DNA of 64,000 bases from positions 1,116,001-1,180,000 of the forward strand of contig JANQRU010000004.1 of the NCBI GenBank assembly GCA_028284415.1, in the 5' to 3' direction. This DNA comes from Pyrinomonadaceae bacterium. GTDB lineage: Bacteria; Acidobacteriota; Blastocatellia; Pyrinomonadales; Pyrinomonadaceae. Position numbers and translations under genes: made by a program. Position 1 is the first letter of the stretch. Every line of letters starts with the position of its first letter. Positions 1 to 9,377 of this stretch are shown here, in pieces. The notes beneath the pieces are model-generated. The model searched no databases and was not told the DNA's origin. It was given only the letters and a program-made list of their open reading frames with translations.

Positions 1-170
1 AACTAGTTGGATAAAAAAACTGTTCAAAACGGAGGAATAATTAATAACGAAACAAGTATTTATTCAGGCGGGTCTTGCCAATCCGAATATCAAAGCAAAT
101 TTTTTAGCAGATGGATTAGAGCAACCCGACACAGATTATTGTATAAAGGTGCATGAAGGATTTCATAATA

Positions 171-666
171 TTACGCGGTTGGCTTTGTATTTTCAGAACT
201 ATTAGAAACTTCTTCGTTTGGAGGAGGCTCCGACAAACAATTGGTAAGCACAACAATTGCCATTAACAACATTAAAAATGTCTCGTCATTAGCGGCTTGC
301 GTATTTTTTCTATCTTCCGATGGATACAGATGTCCTTTGGCAAATCCCGAACCTATATAGGAGCTTTTATTAATTCTCCAACTGACATGAAGTTTTGCGT
401 CTTCGGGAAAGAGGTCTTGACTATCGGCATCTCCAAAATCTTTTCTGGCAACGTGCCAATTAACCCAATTGAGACCGCCTCTGGATTTGTTATAGGGCAA
501 GATAAATCCACTATGAATAACGAGAAAATTATCGGGATTATTGATATTGGAAGTAGCCCGGATCGGATTGCCAAAAACAATCAATATCAACTTGAGCAAA
601 AACGATTTGAACAAGAAATAACAGGCAAAAGAAAACTATCGCTTTCCTGATTATGTGCTTTATCAT
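171..666 (-). pseudogene. broken NUC1-type secreted nuclease fused to lipoprotein scrap
   Basis: Remnant of a secreted DNA/RNA non-specific endonuclease of the NUC1 (beta-beta-alpha-Me) family. An ATG at 664-666 opens a 25-residue signal peptide (core FFCLLFLVQIVF, cleavage after VFA) reaching about 592. The nuclease body is in another frame: VFGNP, LPYNKSRGGLNWVNWH, GSGFAKGHLYPSEDR and NDETFLM match the N-terminal half of NUC1. The frame switch lies in or near the T-run around 571-600. The catalytic His of the DRGH motif is kept, but the motif reads AKGH. After ETFLM the frame runs into MAIVVLTNC and SSENTKPTA and stops; this tail resembles the start of the lipoprotein at 20189-20692. The frameshift, altered motif and missing C-terminal half argue for a dead gene. 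The identification of the family is by eye. Confidence 0.6.
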
Positions 667-758
667 TTTTCTTTTCTTTCTAATACTTACTTAAAATTTG
701 ATTTCAGTAATTTTTTTTAGCTGATTAAAATAAAAGCTAGATTCTAAAAATCTTAAAC

Positions 759-1136
759 TTATTGAACGAAAAAAGTGCAACCAAACAAATTCAATATCTT
801 CTCGCTCGCTTCATATATAGCAATAGCCGTAACTGGTAACGCGAGAACCGAAGTAATAATTGTAATTATCCAGACCATTTTTCTACTTAATCCAAACAAA
901 TTTACTACATTAATTGTTTTCTTAATTTCATCAAGTTTACTTTCAATGCTCTCGGTAATTTTATAAAGCGTAATAGTGACACTATGTGAAGCAACTAAAT
1001 CAGTTGAAATACTCCATTGAAATTCAATTTTGGGATTCACAAAGTTAACTTCTTGGGGGTTCTTACCACCGATTGTTAATGAAGCTGCTAATAAATTAGC
1101 TATGAGGCTTTCAGATGAAGGATTAGCTTGTTTCAC
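759..1136 (-). CDS. small hypothetical membrane protein
   Basis: Product of about 125 residues, family not recognised. The N-terminal two thirds are polar with beta-like stretches (IEFQWSISTDLVASHSVTIT). A short amphipathic stretch (ITESIESKLDEIKKTI) precedes one strong hydrophobic segment (MVWIITIITSVLALPVTAIAIY, about residues 88-109) and a tail ending FFVQ. The only start in this frame with a usual initiation codon is the GTG at 1134-1136. The frame stays open upstream to about 1223 without an ATG and codes a Lys-rich stretch there, so the 5' end may be frameshifted or use another start. It may be a decayed gene like its neighbour at 171-666. Confidence 0.4.
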   Translation of the reverse strand: MKQANPSSESLIANLLAASLTIGGKNPQEVNFVNPKIEFQWSISTDLVASHSVTITLYKITESIESKLDEIKKTINVVNLFGLSRKMVWIITIITSVLALPVTAIAIYEASEKILNLFGCTFFVQ

Positions 1137-1247
1137 AGTAACCGAAATTTGATCTGGTTTTCCATCTTCAATTTTCTTTACTTTTTTTTCACTTTCTTTA
1201 TTTGCAATGTCGTTCTTTTTTAATTTAATTTTTCATCCACATAAAAC

Positions 1248-1436
1248 CTAGATAGGAATTTCAACTGTCCCGAGATACGTAACATTTTCACTTTCATCAT
1301 CTGAAAAAAACAAACCTGAAAATTTTTCTAATAGCTCGGACGAGAAGGGAGAGGTTACGTAAGAAATAGAGTTATTAACGAAGTAAACTAAAGCTATTAT
1401 TAAACTGAGACTAATAATTATGAAGATTAGAAACAA
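1248..1436 (-). CDS. very small membrane protein, doubtful
   Basis: Sixty-two residues from a TTG start, with a long hydrophobic helix at the N terminus (FLIFIIISLSLIIALVYFV) and an acidic tail (FFSDDESENVTYLGTVEIPI). The frame stays open upstream and encodes more hydrophobic residues (FAYFVINVLGSL) but offers no ATG, so the true start is unclear and the gene may be a fragment. No ribosome binding site is obvious. It lies between two other weak or broken minus-strand genes and the large secreted protein at 1578-3995. Confidence 0.25.
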   Translation of the reverse strand: MFLIFIIISLSLIIALVYFVNNSISYVTSPFSSELLEKFSGLFFSDDESENVTYLGTVEIPI

Positions 1437-1577
1437 AGAACCTAAAACATTAATGACGAAATAGGCAAAAACTACCCTAATTCATTTCAGGACGGGGTTA
1501 CTTTTGTATAAAAAAAGAGGAAAACGTCATTGATTACGCTTTCCTCAACTTAAACTAACCTGTAGCAAAGTTGCTTT

Positions 1578-3995
1578 TTATTGGGGAGTTATAGCAGCTA
1601 AAGCTTCATTTAAAATCTCATATAGTTCTGTTTGTTCTGTACAATCAGTCACCCAATCCCGTCTTGAACCTCTCGGGTCTGGACTACCTCTTAAAACGCA
1701 TCCGTCCGTTCTTTGAATCGCTCTTGTTAATCTGTTTCTAGCCCTTCTTAAATTATTATTCTGAATCGCTGAAAGAGCTTGATTTAAGAATTCGAGAAGT
1801 CTTGTTCGATGCCGTTCCCGAGTTATCTGATTCCTCTCTAAATTTGTTATTAAGTCAATAGCCTCAAGTATTTTTAACTCGGCAAATCGCTCAGCATTAA
1901 CCACTATTCCGCCCCAAAAGGGATTTCCGTCAACAACATCATTTAGTGTGATTGCGACTTGATTACTACCATCAGAATCCATAATGTAGAGATCGTTCTC
2001 TCTTATAAAACATATTTTTGATCCGTCTGGTGAATACACTGGTTCACTATTTCTTAGACTATTTGAGGTCAGAGCAATTTGGTTAGAACCATTACTATCC
2101 ATCACATATATTTGTGGTCGATTAGCCGTTGTCGGAACTTTATCGAAAACAATTTTAGTTCCGTCAGGGCTGAATCTCGGAAATCTATTCGTGAATGAGT
2201 TACTGGGTTCAAATGTCAATCTAGTTACATTTAGTCCATCACTATCCATCAAATAGATTTGCCAGCCGCTTGTTTCAAGTCGTCCCTGAAAAAGTATCTT
2301 GTTTCCATCGGGTGAAAACGTGGGGTAACCAATTGGCTCACTACTTTCAAAAATTAGTGTATCTTCACTTCCGTCTGTGCTAATTGAACGAAATTGAAAA
2401 CTGTTAGATGTTTGTGAAAAATATAATATCTTATTGCCATCAGGAGAAAAGCTAGGTTCTCTATTATCTTGATTATCAAACGTAAGCCTCGTTTGATTAG
2501 AACCATCTATCCCCATAATGTAAATTTCATTATTTGCATTTGTATCTCGACCACTCGAAAAGGCTATTTTTTTTCCATCAGGAGAAATAACAGGATGAAC
2601 GTCAGTACCCTGAGAAAATGTTAAACGGTTAATTGAGCCATAGAAAGAATCAATAGTGAAGATTTCTGCACTAAATCCCGGAACAGGTCTGTAGAAAACG
2701 ATTTTTCCATTTTCAATTTGAGGTGATGGAGTAGGTGTCGGTGTTGGTGTCGGTGTTGGTGTCGGTGTCGGTGTTGGTGTCGGAGTAACCGTTGGTGTCG
2801 GTGTTGGCGTCGGTTGAGGTGAGGGTTGTTCTTCAAAAGAACCAATATCTACAGTCTGTCCCGAAAATGGCGGTGAACCGAATATTCGGGAAAATCCTCT
2901 TTGGTCAGTAGTTAGAGATGTGTTATCAAAAGGATCAACTGCTTTTGTATTACTACCAGCATTTATTGCAGGGGAGTTTGACAATAAAGCGTGGGTTGGA
3001 GTTGAACCTCCATTATTTTGCAAGTCTCCAAGTCTAGGTGGAATATTTAGAATATCTGTTGATTGATAATATATTCTTCTTCCTGTACTCACGGAATCAC
3101 TATCTGAATCTCCCACGTGGTTATTTCCTTCTGATATTACCTCTCCGCTTCCAATTCCAATTTCATATTGATCAAATACTGCAGTGTTTCCTGCGAGAAT
3201 TGTATTGGCAAAGTTCAAAGTTCCAATATCGTGAAAGATACCACCACCTGAGCGAGCTGAATTTTTAGTAATAGTAACGTTTCGAAAGGTGATATTTCCA
3301 CCCCAATTAAAAATTCCACCGCCTATCTGTGAATTGTTGGCAGAAATAGTTGAGTTCACAATTGCTACAGTTGCAAAATCATTACGAATACCACCTGCAC
3401 TATCAAGAGAAGTGTTGGCAGAAATGGTTGAGTTAAGAATGCGGTGGTCAGTTCCTTGACTAAAGTAAACTCCCCCTCCCGCATTTGCTGAATTTCCAGT
3501 AACATGAACTCGGTTAAGTGTTAATAATCCAAAATGTGCTCGGATTGCACCACCACCACAGCAATACATACCTCCAGCATTTCCTCCAGTTAAAGTTGCA
3601 TCCGAAATAGTGGCTACTGCCATATTCGTAAAGAAAATACGATTCGATCCATCACCGCCATCAATAGTAAAGACGTCAGCACCATTCCCAACAATTGTTA
3701 GATGCCCATTATTAAGAATCTGAATTTCTCCCAGAGCGAGAGTAATTTCGGTTAAATCATCAGAGAAAGTAATTACGTCATCAGTTGGCATGGCATTCGC
3801 CACGTTGACTGCTTCACGTAAGGAACAATCGACTCCTGAGTTACAATTAGAATCACGATCATCTGTGCGAGTAACAATGATGTTTGCAGCTTTTGCAGAT
3901 GTAAACACACCCAAAACAACAATTGTCATCGTCAACAAAACAAGTCCGAATTGTGTAAAACTTTGGTTTAAGTTTTTGCTATTTAAATTTTTCAT
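1578..3995 (-). CDS. secreted CSLREA-domain / beta-helix / PD40 propeller protein
   Basis: An 805-residue exported protein. A signal peptide (LVLLTMTIVVLGVFTSAKA) is followed by the CSLREA motif (DCSLREAVNVANA, about residues 56-68), which precedes right-handed beta-helix repeats (repeated N-S-T-I-S-A-N and GGG elements, about 100-390). Next comes a Pro-Thr linker of tandem PT dipeptides (about 395-425), then at least five TolB/PD40 propeller repeats with SPDG(N/K)KI signatures (about 430-690). The C terminus is a helical, Arg-rich domain resembling FIMAH-type modules (LLEFLNQALSAIQNNNLRRA) ending in RTDGC..RRDWVTDC. The start is the ATG at 3993-3995, preceded by an AT-rich leader. CSLREA proteins of this kind are common in Acidobacteriota and Chloroflexota. 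Function is unknown; a surface or secreted binding role is inferred. Confidence 0.85.
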   Translation of the reverse strand: MKNLNSKNLNQSFTQFGLVLLTMTIVVLGVFTSAKAANIIVTRTDDRDSNCNSGVDCSLREAVNVANAMPTDDVITFSDDLTEITLALGEIQILNNGHLTIVGNGADVFTIDGGDGSNRIFFTNMAVATISDATLTGGNAGGMYCCGGGAIRAHFGLLTLNRVHVTGNSANAGGGVYFSQGTDHRILNSTISANTSLDSAGGIRNDFATVAIVNSTISANNSQIGGGIFNWGGNITFRNVTITKNSARSGGGIFHDIGTLNFANTILAGNTAVFDQYEIGIGSGEVISEGNNHVGDSDSDSVSTGRRIYYQSTDILNIPPRLGDLQNNGGSTPTHALLSNSPAINAGSNTKAVDPFDNTSLTTDQRGFSRIFGSPPFSGQTVDIGSFEEQPSPQPTPTPTPTVTPTPTPTPTPTPTPTPTPTPSPQIENGKIVFYRPVPGFSAEIFTIDSFYGSINRLTFSQGTDVHPVISPDGKKIAFSSGRDTNANNEIYIMGIDGSNQTRLTFDNQDNREPSFSPDGNKILYFSQTSNSFQFRSISTDGSEDTLIFESSEPIGYPTFSPDGNKILFQGRLETSGWQIYLMDSDGLNVTRLTFEPSNSFTNRFPRFSPDGTKIVFDKVPTTANRPQIYVMDSNGSNQIALTSNSLRNSEPVYSPDGSKICFIRENDLYIMDSDGSNQVAITLNDVVDGNPFWGGIVVNAERFAELKILEAIDLITNLERNQITRERHRTRLLEFLNQALSAIQNNNLRRARNRLTRAIQRTDGCVLRGSPDPRGSRRDWVTDCTEQTELYEILNEALAAITPQ
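2731..2818 (-). repeat. tandem PT-linker coding repeat
   Basis: A run of near-perfect GGTGTC/GGTGTT units encodes the (PT)n linker between the beta-helix and propeller parts of the protein at 1578-3995. The low-complexity array is prone to length variation by slippage. Confidence 0.8.
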
Positions 3996-4337
3996 TTTTT
4001 ACTCCTATTAAAGTTTTCACTTTGTAACTTGAAGCAATTCGCATACCCTTTTTAAAACTATGTAAATGACATTGCTTTTTGTATATAATTGTTTATATAT
4101 TAATAATATTGACATTTAGTTATATTATTTATCCTAAAAATATGCCTTAAATATTAAATGGTAAAAACATAAATACAAAATTATACGTATGATTTTGTAT
4201 ATTAATAATATTTTGCTGGTTTAACGATAATTGGTAGAATTCAATAATATCCAAAATTATGTTTCGAAAAATCCAAAAAAATGAATTAATAATAATTTAA
4301 CAAAGAAAAAGAATTGGATTGCTAAACTATTTTATTT
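3996..4337. other. AT-rich divergent intergenic region
   Basis: About 340 bases between the divergent genes at 1578-3995 (minus) and 4338-6560 (plus). It is very AT-rich with repeated TATTAATAATATT-like words, one near 4100 and one near 4200. Promoters for both genes presumably lie here. A TTGACA-like hexamer sits near 4110 on the plus strand, but no convincing -10 box at proper spacing could be fixed. No gene was seen. Confidence 0.5.
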
Positions 4338-6560
4338 ATGAAACGAACAAAAAAGCATCTTCAAATAACGAGGGTGAAAGAATTTAATAATTTATTTGAG
4401 ACAGTTAACTCTGAATATCGACTTGGAGAAATAGAAAACAAATACATTTTATTTGATAAAAATTTCGATATTGATAATTTTGAAGTAGAAAAAGTCCCAT
4501 ATAAGCAAGCTGTTGAAAATCCAAATTTAATTTCCTTAAAAGATATAACCAATTCTCTTTCTTCATTTGCTGAAAAAAAATGGATAAGAAAGCAGATTTC
4601 AGTGAAGAATTTCAGAAATTTGCTCCGGGCAATGACAATAAGTTTTGAAATTGATGAAAGATTCTTAACTTTATCAAACAAAAAAAGGAAATTTTTTAAG
4701 GAGTTTCTGAAAGAGTTTTTAAAAGAAGAAATTCCACAAACATATGAATGGTTTGTTTTAATAAAGAATTATGGAATAAAAAGAAAATTATTACCCGAAA
4801 ATACTAATGAAAAAGACATTTTAGATCTCGCCAATGAATTAATTTTGTTTTGTCTGTGTGGAATAAATGTCCGGTTATTAACACATAGTTCTGGACAATA
4901 TAGAAAGGGAGTTGCTGAAATTGAAAAGATTAATCATTGCATAGATGCTATTTCCAAAAGGAAAATTGAAATAGAAACAAACAAGAAAAAAGGCAAAGAG
5001 GTCGCTCAAAGGCAAAAGCATGCCTCAGGACTGAAGGCTTTAAGTTATTTTTTTAAAGGAAGATTATATGTCGGATTAAATGAATTTCGACATGCTGAAG
5101 AAATGTTCAAAGAGTCTAAAAACACTTATTTTCAGAAGGTCAATCAGCTAATTTTCGAGAAAGACCTTAAGAGTGCGGATTCACGTTCTTTGGCAATGAG
5201 AAGGGCAAATTTAGTTGAGATAATAGGATTAGTAAACCTGTATTATACTGAATCTCGAATTGATGAGGCATTTAGTATTCTTGAGAGGGTTTCACCATTG
5301 TTAAAATATAACTCAGGAATAATAATGCGGGCATATTCTGATTTGCTAAAAATAAGAATATTGAGGGCAAAAAATAGTTCAGATAGAAAAGTACTGAAAA
5401 AACTTAAAAGACTTGGGAAAAAATGTTTTAATACCTTTCAACAGTATGTCCCAAACTCACATTTTCTGGAATATGTTCGTATAGAATTTAGTCTTATCTG
5501 TTTTTATCTAGCTGAAAGTCTATCTACTGAAAATGAAAAAAAGAAACGTATCCATTACAAATATAAAAACAACATTTACAAGAAATGTTTGGAATTATTA
5601 AATCACCCAATAAAATATAGTGAACAACGCAAAAAAGATGGTCAACTTAAAAACCGAAGGATACTAGTTGAAGCTTATAGCTTGCGAAGCCATATTTACA
5701 GGAATTATGCAAAATTTGAAGGTAAAAGTTTCTGGGAGGAGATTAAAAAAGCAGAAAGCGATGCTTTAAAAGCACTTGATTATGCAAAAGACCTTAATGC
5801 ATCTAAATCCGAAGCTTCATATATGTTAGGTGCAGTTAATCTTCTTAAATATAAAGAAGCTTCGAGGGAGTATGAAATATCCTTGGAGTTTGAAGAAAAA
5901 CAAGATAATCAGACAATTAAAAATTATAAAGATTGGGCAAAAGAAGCTAAATTATATTATGAAACAGCTCAAACCTGTTTTTATGAATCTGTAAAGTTTA
6001 ATGAAGGAGAAAATCCTAAAAATGAGGCGATTAGTTTTTTAAGACTCACAGAACTGGAAATGGTCAAAAGAACAAATTATGGTTATGCAAATTTCTTTTT
6101 TCATAAGTTTAAAGAAATAGAACACAAGGTTGGACATAGTTTTTTACACAATTATGCCAAAATATTGGAAGAAAAATTAAAACAAAGAGAAGACTTAACT
6201 TTTTTTATTGATATTGAGGCAGATAAAAGAAATTTGAGTTTTGAATATTGGAGTGAAAAGCTTGAAAAATTCCTAATTAGACAAACGATTTTTTACACGG
6301 CAATGGAAAGGAAAGGTAAACTCCCTCTGCGTAAACATCGAACAGATAACACTACATCAAAGGCTTCAAAAAACTATGAAAAAACTCGTGAGACTCAACA
6401 ATCAGTTTTGGCTAAAGCTTTTAGGAGCAAAATAGGAATGGCTCCTAATAAATCTTATGAGAAAGCAAGAGAGTATCTTGATGAGTTTGAATTATGGTGT
6501 ATTTTTATTTGGGAATCTAGAAAGGCAGGAAAGAAAACTTTTATAGACTATAACTCTTAG
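4338..6560 (+). CDS. large helical TPR-like protein, function unknown
   Basis: A 740-residue soluble, Lys- and Glu-rich protein. From about residue 210 on it shows loosely spaced helical repeats of TPR character (ALSYFFKGRLYVGLNEFRHAEEMF, repeated later as YAKDLNASKSEASYMLGAVN). The N-terminal 200 residues are not recognised. There is no signal peptide or membrane segment. Start is the ATG at 4338; no clear Shine-Dalgarno precedes it. A terminator follows at 6608-6639, so it appears to be transcribed alone. It resembles in general design the TPR protein at 34199-36169 but has no C-terminal HTH. A scaffold or regulatory role is inference. Confidence 0.7.
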   Translation: MKRTKKHLQITRVKEFNNLFETVNSEYRLGEIENKYILFDKNFDIDNFEVEKVPYKQAVENPNLISLKDITNSLSSFAEKKWIRKQISVKNFRNLLRAMTISFEIDERFLTLSNKKRKFFKEFLKEFLKEEIPQTYEWFVLIKNYGIKRKLLPENTNEKDILDLANELILFCLCGINVRLLTHSSGQYRKGVAEIEKINHCIDAISKRKIEIETNKKKGKEVAQRQKHASGLKALSYFFKGRLYVGLNEFRHAEEMFKESKNTYFQKVNQLIFEKDLKSADSRSLAMRRANLVEIIGLVNLYYTESRIDEAFSILERVSPLLKYNSGIIMRAYSDLLKIRILRAKNSSDRKVLKKLKRLGKKCFNTFQQYVPNSHFLEYVRIEFSLICFYLAESLSTENEKKKRIHYKYKNNIYKKCLELLNHPIKYSEQRKKDGQLKNRRILVEAYSLRSHIYRNYAKFEGKSFWEEIKKAESDALKALDYAKDLNASKSEASYMLGAVNLLKYKEASREYEISLEFEEKQDNQTIKNYKDWAKEAKLYYETAQTCFYESVKFNEGENPKNEAISFLRLTELEMVKRTNYGYANFFFHKFKEIEHKVGHSFLHNYAKILEEKLKQREDLTFFIDIEADKRNLSFEYWSEKLEKFLIRQTIFYTAMERKGKLPLRKHRTDNTTSKASKNYEKTRETQQSVLAKAFRSKIGMAPNKSYEKAREYLDEFELWCIFIWESRKAGKKTFIDYNS

Positions 6561-6607
6561 AGGACTGAAAAGGATAGGGCATGTATCAATTTAAAGCATT
6601 CAAACTA

Positions 6608-6639
6608 AGTTAGGCAAAAGGTACTCTTTTTGCCTAACT
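6608..6639 (+). terminator. rho-independent terminator
   Basis: Twelve-base inverted repeat AGTTAGGCAAAA / TTTTGCCTAACT with a short loop, 48 bases past the stop of the TPR gene at 4338-6560. A T-rich stretch follows a little downstream (6651-6659). Confidence 0.6.
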
Positions 6640-6871
6640 CTCATAATGTATTTTTTCTTACAAAAAGTTCAAACAATCAAAACTAACTCGTTATGTTTAT
6701 TATCACACATTAAATTTTCACAAATTTAAAAGAGCATAGAAGAAATTTTTTTGTGACTTATGTAACAAAATGATTGCTTAAGGACATATATAAGTGGAGA
6801 GGATAACTCTTTGAGATAATAATTAAACCTTATTTTCTTAACATTATAGATATATTAAAAGGAGAAATATC

Positions 6872-7354
6872 ATGCCAGAAGTAGCAATACAAGATAGGAA
6901 AAAGATTAAGTATATTGAAGATTTAATAAAATTCTTTGATGAAACCCGCTTTTATAGACCATCATTAAAACTTACAGAGAAAATTGTAGAAAGACTATAT
7001 TCTTTGGATAATTTAAATAAAAGAAAAGGGTATATAAGAAATGATAGGGACTTAGCTATACAACAAAAGTTGTTTGGTGAACAAGTATATTTATATTTAG
7101 CAAATTTATCTAAAACTCCAGAAGCCAACAAAGGAAAAGGTCTTAACCTAGAAACGGAAATAAATGAGTGGTTTGGTAAATCAATAGGCTTGGCTAATGA
7201 ATCAAAAGACAAAGAAATCTTACTTGATTTAGCTGATGACTTTAATAAGTGGATAGAAAATCAAGAGACTTTCCTAACAGATTGGGGAAAGATAAATAGT
7301 GTAGGAAATAAAAATGTTGTTTTAGAAAGATTTAATAAGGAAGATTATGTTTAA
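6872..7354 (+). CDS. hypothetical protein, 160 residues
   Basis: Small soluble, charged, helical protein, not recognised. The start is well supported by AAGGAG nine bases before the ATG at 6872. There is no signal peptide or membrane segment. Aromatic and charged residues dominate (EDLIKFFDETRFYRPSLKL, EINEWFGKSIGLANESKDKE). It follows the TPR gene's terminator with its own 300-base AT-rich leader and converges on the sigma-like gene at 7410-7973, with only 55 bases between the two stops. Confidence 0.6.
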   Translation: MPEVAIQDRKKIKYIEDLIKFFDETRFYRPSLKLTEKIVERLYSLDNLNKRKGYIRNDRDLAIQQKLFGEQVYLYLANLSKTPEANKGKGLNLETEINEWFGKSIGLANESKDKEILLDLADDFNKWIENQETFLTDWGKINSVGNKNVVLERFNKEDYV

Positions 7355-7409
7355 ATGTACTAGTGTCAAACTTCTAATTTTGCATTCCTGATTGGGAGTT
7401 TCTTACAGT

Positions 7410-7973
7410 TTAGAGACTTGAAGAAGTTTTAGATTCTAAGATTTGTGACGCTAAACTTTTGATTGCTCTAAAAAATTTAACTCTTAATGTTCCACTTTTG
7501 ATGTTATAGTCGAATTCCTCTCTATATTTATCTGCAATTTCATCAAATTTGTATCCTTCCAATCTCAATTTGAAGATGAATCTTTCTTCCTCCCTCATAC
7601 GTTTTAGTACCTCTTCTTTTAGCATTTGAAATTCGATTTCTCTAGAAGAGTTAAGGTCAGAAAGGTTTTCACTGGATTCGGTAGTTTTTTCTTTCTTACT
7701 CTTCCTAGAGAAATTTCTTACATGGTTTTTGAATATGCCAAAGTAGTAGCTAGATAATGATGAGGCTTGGTCAATACTTAATTTATTTTCTTTGAACTTA
7801 TTTAATATCGTTTTTTCAGACATATCAAGAAGTTCATTTATCAAGTCTGGTCTGTAAGATTTAGGAAAGTATCTGGAGAAATACTCTTCGGCTTTTTGAA
7901 AAACCTCCATACGAGCTTCATAAAGTTCTTTTAGTAACTTAGAGTACTTAACTTTATATTCTTTAGGATTCAT
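7410..7973 (-). CDS. sigma-70/ECF-like factor
   Basis: A 187-residue protein with the shape of a small sigma factor. The N-terminal half is helical (FPKSYRPDLINELLDMSEKT to YYFGIFKNHVRNFSRK) and could be region 2. A charged linker of about 25 residues follows, then a region 4-like helix-turn-helix (EERFIFKLRLEGYKFDEIAD, then KSGTLRVKFFRAIKSL). The turn is longer than in typical ECF factors. It starts five bases after the phosphoesterase gene at 7979-8980 ends, so the two form an operon. It could be a phage- or element-type transcription regulator instead of a true sigma factor. Confidence 0.55.
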   Translation of the reverse strand: MNPKEYKVKYSKLLKELYEARMEVFQKAEEYFSRYFPKSYRPDLINELLDMSEKTILNKFKENKLSIDQASSLSSYYFGIFKNHVRNFSRKSKKEKTTESSENLSDLNSSREIEFQMLKEEVLKRMREEERFIFKLRLEGYKFDEIADKYREEFDYNIKSGTLRVKFFRAIKSLASQILESKTSSSL

Positions 7974-7978
7974 AATTA

Positions 7979-8980
7979 CTAAACGGGTACAAACTCACCC
8001 TTACGCCTATCGAATCTAAAATTATTTATTGAAAAAAGAGGAGAGTTTTTCCCAAACTCAACCCGAATTACATGACAATGATTACTATTGTCTTCATTCT
8101 CTGAGTAAAACTGGGTAGCTGTTCCTGCACAGGCTATCATTACAGCATTCGTTTTATCAAAATAGAATTTATGTTTGTGAGAATGTCCAGCCATAATTAA
8201 TTTTACATTGTGTTTCTTAGCTGAAGAAGTCAAAAGCCCCTCCTTAGTTAATTTCATCAAAAGTCGAAGGTCTGTCAATTTGTAAGGAAAATAAGGAGGA
8301 AAATGAACCGCCCAAGTAACAACGCATTTCTTTTTCTTTTTCTTTGCTTTCTTGCGAATAGTTACTGTTTTTTTCTCTATTTTTTCAAGTATGTCTTCAT
8401 AAACATATCCTTGGGATAATTTTCCTCCAAGAACAGTACTATGTTTTGAATCTCTTAAGCTAAAATCAGCTGCAACTACTGAAAAAATATAGTTTTTCTT
8501 ATTAATTGTATATGTAACAACATCATCTTTCCAAAATTTCTGAAACACTTTGCTAAAGACGTTTCCACCTGGGCTCCACAAACGTCCTTTTGGAATATAA
8601 CGATCGTGGTTTCCAGGTAATAATAAGATAGGGAGTTTTGACGATATGTTCAGTGTTGGATATCCTTTATCTGTCCTAAATGAGTTAGGCTTAGATTTGT
8701 CTGTTATGAACCTGTGGGCTTCTTTAAGGTCATCTAGTTTTCCTTCTGTGGCAATATCTCCAGTAACTAAAATACAATCAAGAAAAGATTTTCTCTCAAA
8801 TGTAAAAGAAGCTAATGCTTCCATTATTCTAGGGTCTTGACTTGCTGCCATTTGTTTATTCTTAAATCTATAATAGGCATTTATTCCATCATGAAAATTA
8901 TTTATGTCTAAAATTTCTTTCCGCATTGGCATAGAAGAAATGTGTAAATCAGAGATGTGTAAGATATTTATTGATGTCAT
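7979..8980 (-). CDS. calcineurin-like metallophosphoesterase
   Basis: A 333-residue cytosolic phosphoesterase with the full set of two-metal motifs: ISDLHIS (D-x-H, residues about 9-15), VTGDIATEG (G-D, about 72-80), LPGNHDRY (G-N-H-D, about 120-127), AVHFPPY (metal His) and AGHSHKHKF (G-H-x-H) near residue 265. A Lys-rich insert (RKKAKKKKKK, about 210) is unusual. No signal peptide is present. It is first in a two-gene operon with the sigma-like gene at 7410-7973. Substrate is unknown; the family includes nucleases, cyclic-nucleotide and Ser/Thr phosphatases. Start is the ATG at 8978-8980. Confidence 0.8.
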   Translation of the reverse strand: MTSINILHISDLHISSMPMRKEILDINNFHDGINAYYRFKNKQMAASQDPRIMEALASFTFERKSFLDCILVTGDIATEGKLDDLKEAHRFITDKSKPNSFRTDKGYPTLNISSKLPILLLPGNHDRYIPKGRLWSPGGNVFSKVFQKFWKDDVVTYTINKKNYIFSVVAADFSLRDSKHSTVLGGKLSQGYVYEDILEKIEKKTVTIRKKAKKKKKKCVVTWAVHFPPYFPYKLTDLRLLMKLTKEGLLTSSAKKHNVKLIMAGHSHKHKFYFDKTNAVMIACAGTATQFYSENEDNSNHCHVIRVEFGKNSPLFSINNFRFDRRKGEFVPV

Positions 8981-9377
8981 AATTTGTTATTGAAATCTTT
9001 AATAAAATATGTAGTTGCTATATATATATGTATTTCTGAGTCGTTATCTTACAAATTTTTTCTTAAAACACTTAAAAATTACCTGACACCAGAAGAAGCA
9101 TTATTCTTAGAATTAATTTCCTATTATTCTTTAAGTCATTAAAAAAGTGTTTGTTTTTCAGCACTCTGTCTTGTTTACATTTTTTTGAGAATCCTACCCA
9201 CAGTTTCCCATTCATTTCTGAGTGTAAATGTGCATTCAGATATTCGCTAAAAATATGCAAATAATCTAATCAGAAAAATCTTTGTAAGGTTTTTAAGTTT
9301 TTTTCATATACATATACAGGAAAAAATAATTGAAAGCAGAAACTTTTATTTTAGTATCTGTTTGACCTAAAAATTTT
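8981..9377. other. divergent AT-rich intergenic region
   Basis: About 400 bases between the phosphoesterase operon (minus) and the ATPase gene (plus). It is strongly AT-rich with a TATATATATATG run near 9020. Nothing codes convincingly here. Both promoters are expected in it but none could be assigned. Confidence 0.4.

Noticed and set aside
41..199. Plus-strand open frame reading LITKQVFIQAGLANPNIKAN and onward
   Set aside because: No start codon after the upstream stop at 38-40 and only about 52 codons; it may be the end of a decayed gene, but nothing supports a call.
9072..9260. 62-residue minus-strand frame in the divergent gap
   Set aside because: No ribosome binding site and protein composition typical of AT-rich noncoding DNA.
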